Source: JBGPBY01 sp041481485
GTDB lineage: Bacteria; Acidobacteriota; Terriglobia; 20CM-2-55-15
NCBI GenBank assembly: GCA_041481485.1
Contig: JBGPBY010000057.1
Location: forward strand, 1 to 20,371
Reading direction: 5' to 3'
DNA: 20,371 nucleotides
Positions 20,292 to 20,371 of this stretch are shown piece after piece. Made by a program: the position numbers and the translations under genes. The notes under the pieces are model-generated. The model was not told the origin of the DNA and did no database searches. It saw only the letters and a program-made list of their open reading frames with translations. Within the stretch, counting starts at the first letter, position 1. Every line of letters begins with the position of its first letter.

Positions 20292-20371
20292 CTCTGTAGG
20301 GGCGGTCTGTGACCGCCTTCAATCTGTAGGATTGCATTCCTCAAAATTGTGGGCGGTCATAGACCGCCCCT
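20292..20371. repeat. Palindromic repeat D, cut by the window end
   Basis: TGTAGGGGCGGTCTGTGACC (from 20295) and GGGCGGTCATAGACCGCCCC (20351-20370) are inverted family cores around a 33-base centre with CAATCTGTAGGATTGCATTCC, which resembles the centre of copy B. It lies upstream of the BtuF-like gene and probably limits its promoter region. The right flank is outside the window. Confidence 0.75.

Noticed and set aside
14826..20371. CRISPR array
   Set aside because: The repeats are few, unequally spaced by hundreds to thousands of bases, inverted with respect to each other and without cas genes.

Overview
The window looks like chromosomal DNA from a member of the Acidobacteriota, probably an uncultured soil type close to Solibacter or Vicinamibacteria. 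This is inferred from gene content: tandem secreted carboxypeptidase-regulatory-like proteins, glycine-zipper envelope proteins, a solo AraC-type DNA-binding protein, a UBP-type zinc finger next to a DUF5996 protein, and a cobalamin-type binding protein without signal peptide. No ribosomal RNA is present, so taxonomy is not certain. There is no phage, insertion-sequence transposase or CRISPR array.

Layout. 1-2.4 kb is gene-poor: a membrane-anchored hypothetical protein, a small AraC-type regulator, a small conserved hypothetical protein, long structured palindromes, a pyrimidine-rich stretch and a tRNA-Pro(TGG). A TMEM14-like membrane protein follows on the plus strand. 2.76-7.26 kb is a minus-strand cluster: a divergent P-II protein, a cell-wall amidase, a GerMN-domain protein, RNase PH (rph), an RdgB/HAM1 nucleotide pyrophosphatase split into two frames, and a secreted glycine-zipper protein. 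The last steps overlap or nearly touch, so amidase-gerM-rph-rdgB is very likely one operon, and gerM-rph-rdgB is the same order as in Bacillus. A palindromic repeat separates this from a second glycine-zipper protein (a lipoprotein) and an O-methyltransferase.

9.0-14.8 kb holds a UBP zinc finger/DUF5996 pair, a three-gene betaine/choline-type ABC importer (ATPase, permease, lipoprotein) with 4-base overlaps, and, divergent from it, egtB-egtD for ergothioneine synthesis. The transporter belongs to the superfamily that contains the ergothioneine importer EgtUV, so the block may be a joint uptake and synthesis locus. It is the best candidate here for a functional system not yet described.

14.8-20.4 kb is a DUF1161 secreted protein, two tandem paralogous secreted proteins with repeated Ig-like carboxypeptidase-regulatory domains behind a promoter with a perfect palindrome in its spacer, and a BtuF-like binding protein. 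A family of intergenic palindromic repeats (core GGGCGGTC-TAT-GACCGCCC) occurs four times in this part and once as a relic near 7.3 kb. One copy includes a near-perfect 65-bp inverted repeat.
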